From CAZTLE01 sp964614415 (lineage in GTDB: Bacteria; Bacteroidota; Bacteroidia; Flavobacteriales; Flavobacteriaceae): a DNA stretch of 8,790 nucleotides. The DNA is taken from assembly GCA_964614415.1 (NCBI GenBank), contig CAZTLE010000168.1, positions 1-8,790 of the forward strand, written 5' to 3'. Below the pieces are notes generated by a model. That model saw only the letters and a program-made list of their open reading frames with translations, searched no databases and was not told where the DNA came from. The position numbers and the translations under genes were made by a program. Below, in pieces: positions 5,665 to 8,790 of the stretch (position 1 is the stretch's first letter; every line of letters starts with the position of its first letter).

Positions 5665-6744
5665 TTGAAAACAACCTCACATCTTCTAAACACGGCTTTT
5701 ACCTTTAACGGGCTTTCGTTCGGGTATGAGGAACTGTTGGAATTTGCGACGAGGTTGGAGGCCGAGGGTGACGATCACGAGATAAGCGCCGGTCGTTTTA
5801 TCCGGATGTGGCTGGGCGATGCACCTACTATTGAGGTTCAAACCTCCGGGTCTACGGGAACTCCGAAGACCATTCTTCTGGAGAAGGAAAAGATGATCTA
5901 CAGCGCTAAAGCTACGGGTACATACTTCAAAGTGGGTGAAGGGACTTCGGCTTTGCTGTGCCTGTCAGCCGACTACATTGCCGGAATGATGATGTTGGTA
6001 CGCGCAATGGTAATGGGTTGGGATCTGCATGTTGTAGCTCCGGAACGGGATGCATTGGTCCAATACGACAATCCGTATGACTTTGTGGCCATGGTTCCGT
6101 ATCAGGTAATGCACTCCATGCACGCATTGGATAAGGTGAAGAAGCTTATTATTGGAGGTGGCCCGGTTTCAAGGGAATTGGAGACTATGCTTCAGGAGGT
6201 TTCCACCGAAGCATTTGCCACCTATGGTATGACCGAGACCATTTCCCATATTGCCGTTAGACGCCTTAACGGCGCAGGCCGATCCCGGGAATTCACCGCA
6301 CTTCCTGACGTTGAACTTTCACTGGATGAACGGGAATGCCTTGTGATTGACGCGCCTGGAGTTAGTGACGAGAAAGTAATTACCAACGACATTGTCGATC
6401 TTAAATCAGCCAGGTCCTTTGTGTGGCTGGGTCGGTATGACTACGTTATCAATAGTGGGGGGATAAAGGTACATCCCGAGAAAGTCGAAGAAAAGCTTCA
6501 GGACAGTATTAAGTTTCCGTTTATTATTGCCTCGGCCATTGACAAGGAATGGGGAGAGCAGGTAATTTTGGTCGTCGAGAGTGTTGAAGACTCCGAGCTA
6601 CCGGATTTCACGCAATATTTCTCGGTGTTGGAAAAGTATGAGCGACCCAAGCGCATATACACGGTGTCGCGCTTCCCGTACACCAAAACCGGCAAGATAA
6701 AACGCAAGGATGTACTGCAAATGCTGAAAAATTATAAGAAATAG
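5665..6744 (+). CDS. menE: o-Succinylbenzoate-CoA ligase (MenE), short Bacteroidota form
   Basis: MenE is an acyl-adenylate-forming enzyme that makes o-succinylbenzoyl-CoA from o-succinylbenzoate, ATP and CoA. Visible motifs are the P-loop TSGSTGTPK (60-68), YGMTET (187-192), a divergent A7 TNDIV (240-244, usually TGD), the hinge GRYDYVINSGGIKVHPEKVE (256-275) and the C-terminal catalytic Lys344 in KTGKIKRKDV. At 359 residues it is about 90 shorter than E. coli MenE (about 450), and the shortage lies before the P-loop. The start is TTG at 5665: no ATG exists between the in-frame stop at 5617 and there, and the next in-frame ATG (codon 48) would cut well into the domain. It is the last gene of the men operon and is followed by a hairpin with a T-tract. 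Confidence 0.92.
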   Translation: MKTTSHLLNTAFTFNGLSFGYEELLEFATRLEAEGDDHEISAGRFIRMWLGDAPTIEVQTSGSTGTPKTILLEKEKMIYSAKATGTYFKVGEGTSALLCLSADYIAGMMMLVRAMVMGWDLHVVAPERDALVQYDNPYDFVAMVPYQVMHSMHALDKVKKLIIGGGPVSRELETMLQEVSTEAFATYGMTETISHIAVRRLNGAGRSREFTALPDVELSLDERECLVIDAPGVSDEKVITNDIVDLKSARSFVWLGRYDYVINSGGIKVHPEKVEEKLQDSIKFPFIIASAIDKEWGEQVILVVESVEDSELPDFTQYFSVLEKYERPKRIYTVSRFPYTKTGKIKRKDVLQMLKNYKK

Positions 6745-6755
6745 TACGTTCGGTA

Positions 6756-6801
6756 CGGTTATTGATTTTCTGAGATCGAAATAACCGATTCTAATTTTTT
6801 T
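6756..6801 (+). terminator. Intrinsic terminator of the men operon
   Basis: The arms CGGTTATT (6756-6763) and AATAACCG (6780-6787) pair over 8 bp, and GAT/ATC can pair further inside with a 2-base bulge. Seven T follow at 6795-6801 after a short spacer. It begins 11 bp after the menE stop. The T-tract runs into the promoter region of the next gene. Confidence 0.65.
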
Positions 6802-6803
6802 CT

Positions 6804-6811
6804 GATCTTTG
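6804..6811 (+). promoter_or_regulatory. Putative -7 box for the lysine-tail protein gene
   Basis: GATCTTTG differs from TAnnTTTG only in its first base and lies 16 bases before the ATG at 6828. No clear -33 TTTG sits at the right distance, because the terminator T-tract occupies that region. Confidence 0.35.
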
Positions 6812-6827
6812 TATCGCAAAAGAAAAC

Positions 6828-7283
6828 ATGATGAAAACCAAGAATATAGTAGTAGCTTTCTTTTTTGCCCTGTTGACCACAGGCGCCTTTGCACAAAACC
6901 TTAATGGTGTTCAACGCGGACAACGCGGATATACACCACCACCGCTGGAGCAGGAGAAGAAAGCCCGGGCCGTAGAGAATACGCTTGCGAATATCAATGA
7001 AAAGATGGATATGTATGAGGCGGAGTTCTCTCTGGACGCTTTCGAAAAGGCCGTAATGAGGAATATGATCGTTGAATTTGAAGAAGGCCGTATGGCAACT
7101 ATGGGTGCTGAAAATATGGAATATGAAGTGCGTATTCAAACCATCCAGAAACTGCAGGAGAAGCTGTCGACCGACCTTGAAGTGTTCCTTACGGAAGAAG
7201 AAATTGGCCGTTTCGGAGAATTACATTTCCTGGAAAACAAAGGAAAAAAGAAAAAGAAGAAAAAGAAAGACCGAAAGAGTTAA
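6828..7283 (+). CDS. Small exported protein with lysine-rich C-terminus, function unknown
   Basis: This 151-residue protein is not assigned to a named family. A signal peptide is clear: MMKTKNIVVAFFFALLTTGAFA, with cleavage likely after Ala22 before Gln23; there is no lipobox cysteine. The mature protein starts with a Gly/Arg/Pro-rich linker (NGVQRGQRGYTPPP, 26-39) and then forms two or more long charged helices (about 41-90 and 97-137). LTEEEIGRF at 121-129 recalls the LTxxQ-type motifs of Spy/CpxP-like periplasmic chaperones, but this resemblance is weak. The end is eight lysines in a row (140-147) followed by DRKS. Two ATG codons stand side by side (6828, 6831). It is a single-gene unit between two terminators, probably periplasmic. 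Confidence 0.78.
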   Translation: MMKTKNIVVAFFFALLTTGAFAQNLNGVQRGQRGYTPPPLEQEKKARAVENTLANINEKMDMYEAEFSLDAFEKAVMRNMIVEFEEGRMATMGAENMEYEVRIQTIQKLQEKLSTDLEVFLTEEEIGRFGELHFLENKGKKKKKKKKDRKS

Positions 7284-7288
7284 CAGGG

Positions 7289-7316
7289 AAGGAGATCACA
7301 TACGGTCTCCTTTTTT
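7289..7316 (+). terminator. Intrinsic terminator after the lysine-tail protein gene
   Basis: The arms AAGGAGATC (7289-7297) and GGTCTCCTT (7304-7312) pair over 9 bp with one T-G wobble and a 6-base loop, and the second arm runs into six T (7311-7316). It lies 5 bp after the stop codon, so the gene is probably transcribed alone. Confidence 0.82.
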
Positions 7317-7337
7317 GATGGTAAACTTTTACAATTC

Positions 7338-7370
7338 TTGACCTTCGGCGTTGTTGGTTTCGTATCTTTA
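7338..7370 (+). promoter_or_regulatory. Putative promoter of the vWA/plug protein gene
   Basis: TTG at 7338-7340 is followed after 22 bp by TATCTTTA (7363-7370), a -7 box with only the last base off consensus. The ATG at 7394 lies 23 bp after the box, giving a leader of about 20 bases. The terminator just upstream supports an independent start here. Confidence 0.42.
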
Positions 7371-7393
7371 AGGAAACACATAGCAACTGCCGT

Positions 7394-8776
7394 ATGAAAA
7401 AGATATTGTTTACCTCGTTTTTGGCCGTGATGGCCTTCTCCTTAGTTTCTGCCCAAAATACTTCGAAGCAAGTTTCTTTGCTATGGGACAGTTCCTACGG
7501 AATGATCTCCAAAGACATTGATAAGGAGTTCTCCTTTTTGGATTCCTATTTCAATCAAAACCCAAAAGTGACTTTAAAACTCACCGTGTTCAGCAACACG
7601 GTTATCCTTAAGGAAACCTATCAGGTTACCAACGGGAACTGGGATAACCTAAAAAGAGAACTGCGGAATACGGTATACGACGGATCCGCCTCCTTCGAGG
7701 GCTTATTTGATCTTACCGTCGATGAGATACTGCTCGTAAGTGACGGTAATGAAACGGTGGACGAACTCCCCAGGAGCTTCTCCAAGCCCGTATATGCCAT
7801 TACCAGTGTTAGCAATTCAAATGAGGACGATCTAAAAAGCCTGTCCATAACCTCCGGAGGTGCCTATTTCAATATTTCTCCTGACAGTTTTGCCGCAGGG
7901 CTCGATACCGAGGCCGATATTGTTGTTGTTACGGGTATAGTAACGGATAACCTCGGCCCACTTTCACAGGTGAACGTACTCTCTCGTGAGAACGGGAAGT
8001 CCACCGTTACCTCGAGCGATGGATCTTACAGTATTCAAGCCATACCGGGTGGGGTGCTGGAATACAGCTATTTGGGCAAGAATACCCAGGTGTCCAGGGT
8101 TAGTTCAGGAGTAAAGAACATCGTTATGACCGAAGGCAATGAGGTATTGGGTGAAGTGTTGGTTACTGCCACTGTCGAGGAAGAGGAGGAACTGGTGAAC
8201 ACCGGAAACTCCAAGGTAGACCGGCGAAAATTGGGCTATGCGGTGGAATCCATTGATTCAGAAGATATCTCTTTTCTGGATACCGACGTTCAACAAGCGG
8301 TCAGCGGGCAGTTTTCCAATTTGTTCTTACCCAATGACACCGATGTAGACGTAGACCTTAGTCAGTTCTTATCCAGAGGTCGAAATATGTCCATATTGCT
8401 CAATCAGTACGGACTCATTGTACTTGATGGCGTTCCTATGTCTCAAAGTGATTCCGGTTATATCAACTCCGGAGAAGGTGGTGGGATTCCGGGTTCAGGA
8501 GCCGGTAGTACGGGAGGTTTCATAGACAGGACGCGTCATATTAACCCTGATAATATCGAGAGCATTACATTTCTTAAAGGCCTGGCGGCCACCAATAAGT
8601 ATGGTACGCTGGGTAGAAACGGTGTTTTGTTGATTACCACCAAAACCGCGGCGGTGCAAAGTAGAAACTCAGGAGCCGAAGCCAAACCTGTTGGTACCAC
8701 GGCCACATATACGGGCTCGGTGGAAAGGATGAAAGCTCTTCCTAATACCTCGTACATCAAGGCGCTAAAAAAATAG
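7394..8776 (+). CDS. Exported vWA-like / CarboxypepD_reg-like / TonB-plug protein without barrel
   Basis: This 460-residue protein has a signal peptide ending VSA-QN (residues 1-20). Residues 27-165 look like a von Willebrand A-type domain: LLWDSSYGM supplies a MIDAS-like D-x-S (Asp32, Ser34), with DGSAS near 96-100 and LLVSDGN at 113-119. Residues 178-246 match a CarboxypepD_reg-like beta-sandwich (VTGIVTDNLGPLSQVNV, TSSDGSYSI). Residues 250-417 match a SusC-like TonB plug (VLVTAT, GYAVESI, LIVLDGVPM, NPDNIESITFLKGLAAT, LGRNGVLLITT), with a Gly/Ser-rich loop at 359-375. The outer-membrane barrel that normally follows (600 or more residues) is absent. A role in a surface or periplasmic complex is inferred. 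The stop TAG follows an A7 run and may truncate a longer protein. Confidence 0.8.
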   Translation: MKKILFTSFLAVMAFSLVSAQNTSKQVSLLWDSSYGMISKDIDKEFSFLDSYFNQNPKVTLKLTVFSNTVILKETYQVTNGNWDNLKRELRNTVYDGSASFEGLFDLTVDEILLVSDGNETVDELPRSFSKPVYAITSVSNSNEDDLKSLSITSGGAYFNISPDSFAAGLDTEADIVVVTGIVTDNLGPLSQVNVLSRENGKSTVTSSDGSYSIQAIPGGVLEYSYLGKNTQVSRVSSGVKNIVMTEGNEVLGEVLVTATVEEEEELVNTGNSKVDRRKLGYAVESIDSEDISFLDTDVQQAVSGQFSNLFLPNDTDVDVDLSQFLSRGRNMSILLNQYGLIVLDGVPMSQSDSGYINSGEGGGIPGSGAGSTGGFIDRTRHINPDNIESITFLKGLAATNKYGTLGRNGVLLITTKTAAVQSRNSGAEAKPVGTTATYTGSVERMKALPNTSYIKALKK

Positions 8777-8790
8777 ACTAATATAGATGA

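Noticed and set aside
6744..6756. Small GTAC/GTAC hairpin just after menE
   Set aside because: It has only 4 bp and shares a base with the stronger 8-bp terminator stem that begins at 6756.
7072..7341. 89-codon plus-strand frame overlapping the lysine-tail gene
   Set aside because: Its second part is only the shifted reading of the A/G tract and it runs through the terminator hairpin.

Overview
The window looks like a piece of a chromosome from the phylum Bacteroidota, most likely family Flavobacteriaceae. The evidence is a DUF6090-type membrane protein, a CarboxypepD_reg/TonB-plug protein, -7 promoter elements close to TAnnTTTG, an absence of clear Shine-Dalgarno sites, and a menA-UPF0173-menC-CPBP-menE gene order that I associate with this group. 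Base composition is mid-range, with no obvious break that would suggest recent transfer. No rRNA, tRNA, CRISPR array, insertion sequence or phage gene is visible.

Layout. Positions 1-624 hold the 3' part of holA (DNA polymerase III delta subunit, clamp loader), cut by the left edge. It converges on, and overlaps by 4 bp, a minus-strand two-gene unit (doxX-like then DUF6090, 1741 down to 621). A 156-bp divergent region (1742-1897) separates this unit from a plus-strand operon. That region carries a promoter-like element for each side and a striking hairpin followed by a T-tract. The operon (1898-6744) is menA, a UPF0173 metallo-beta-lactamase-fold hydrolase, menC, a CPBP-family membrane protease homologue and menE. 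A terminator hairpin follows at 6756-6801. Next come two single genes for exported proteins: a 151-residue protein with a lysine-rich tail, with its own strong terminator, and a 460-residue protein combining a vWA-like domain, a CarboxypepD_reg-like domain and a TonB plug without a barrel.

How the genes work together. MenC makes o-succinylbenzoate, MenE activates it to its CoA thioester, and MenA prenylates the later product DHNA. The window therefore holds three steps of menaquinone synthesis, and menF/menD/menH/menB must lie elsewhere. The UPF0173 hydrolase and the CPBP protein sit inside this operon with no assigned role. The hydrolase is a reasonable candidate for a thioesterase or lactonase step.

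Most unusual features: an 11-unit, 7-bp-period repeat ending exactly at the TTG start of menC; TTG starts on both menC and menE; a menA promoter so close to its ATG that the transcript may be almost leaderless; a tripartite palindrome between doxX and menA; and a plug protein ending at a TAG that may be a nonsense mutation.
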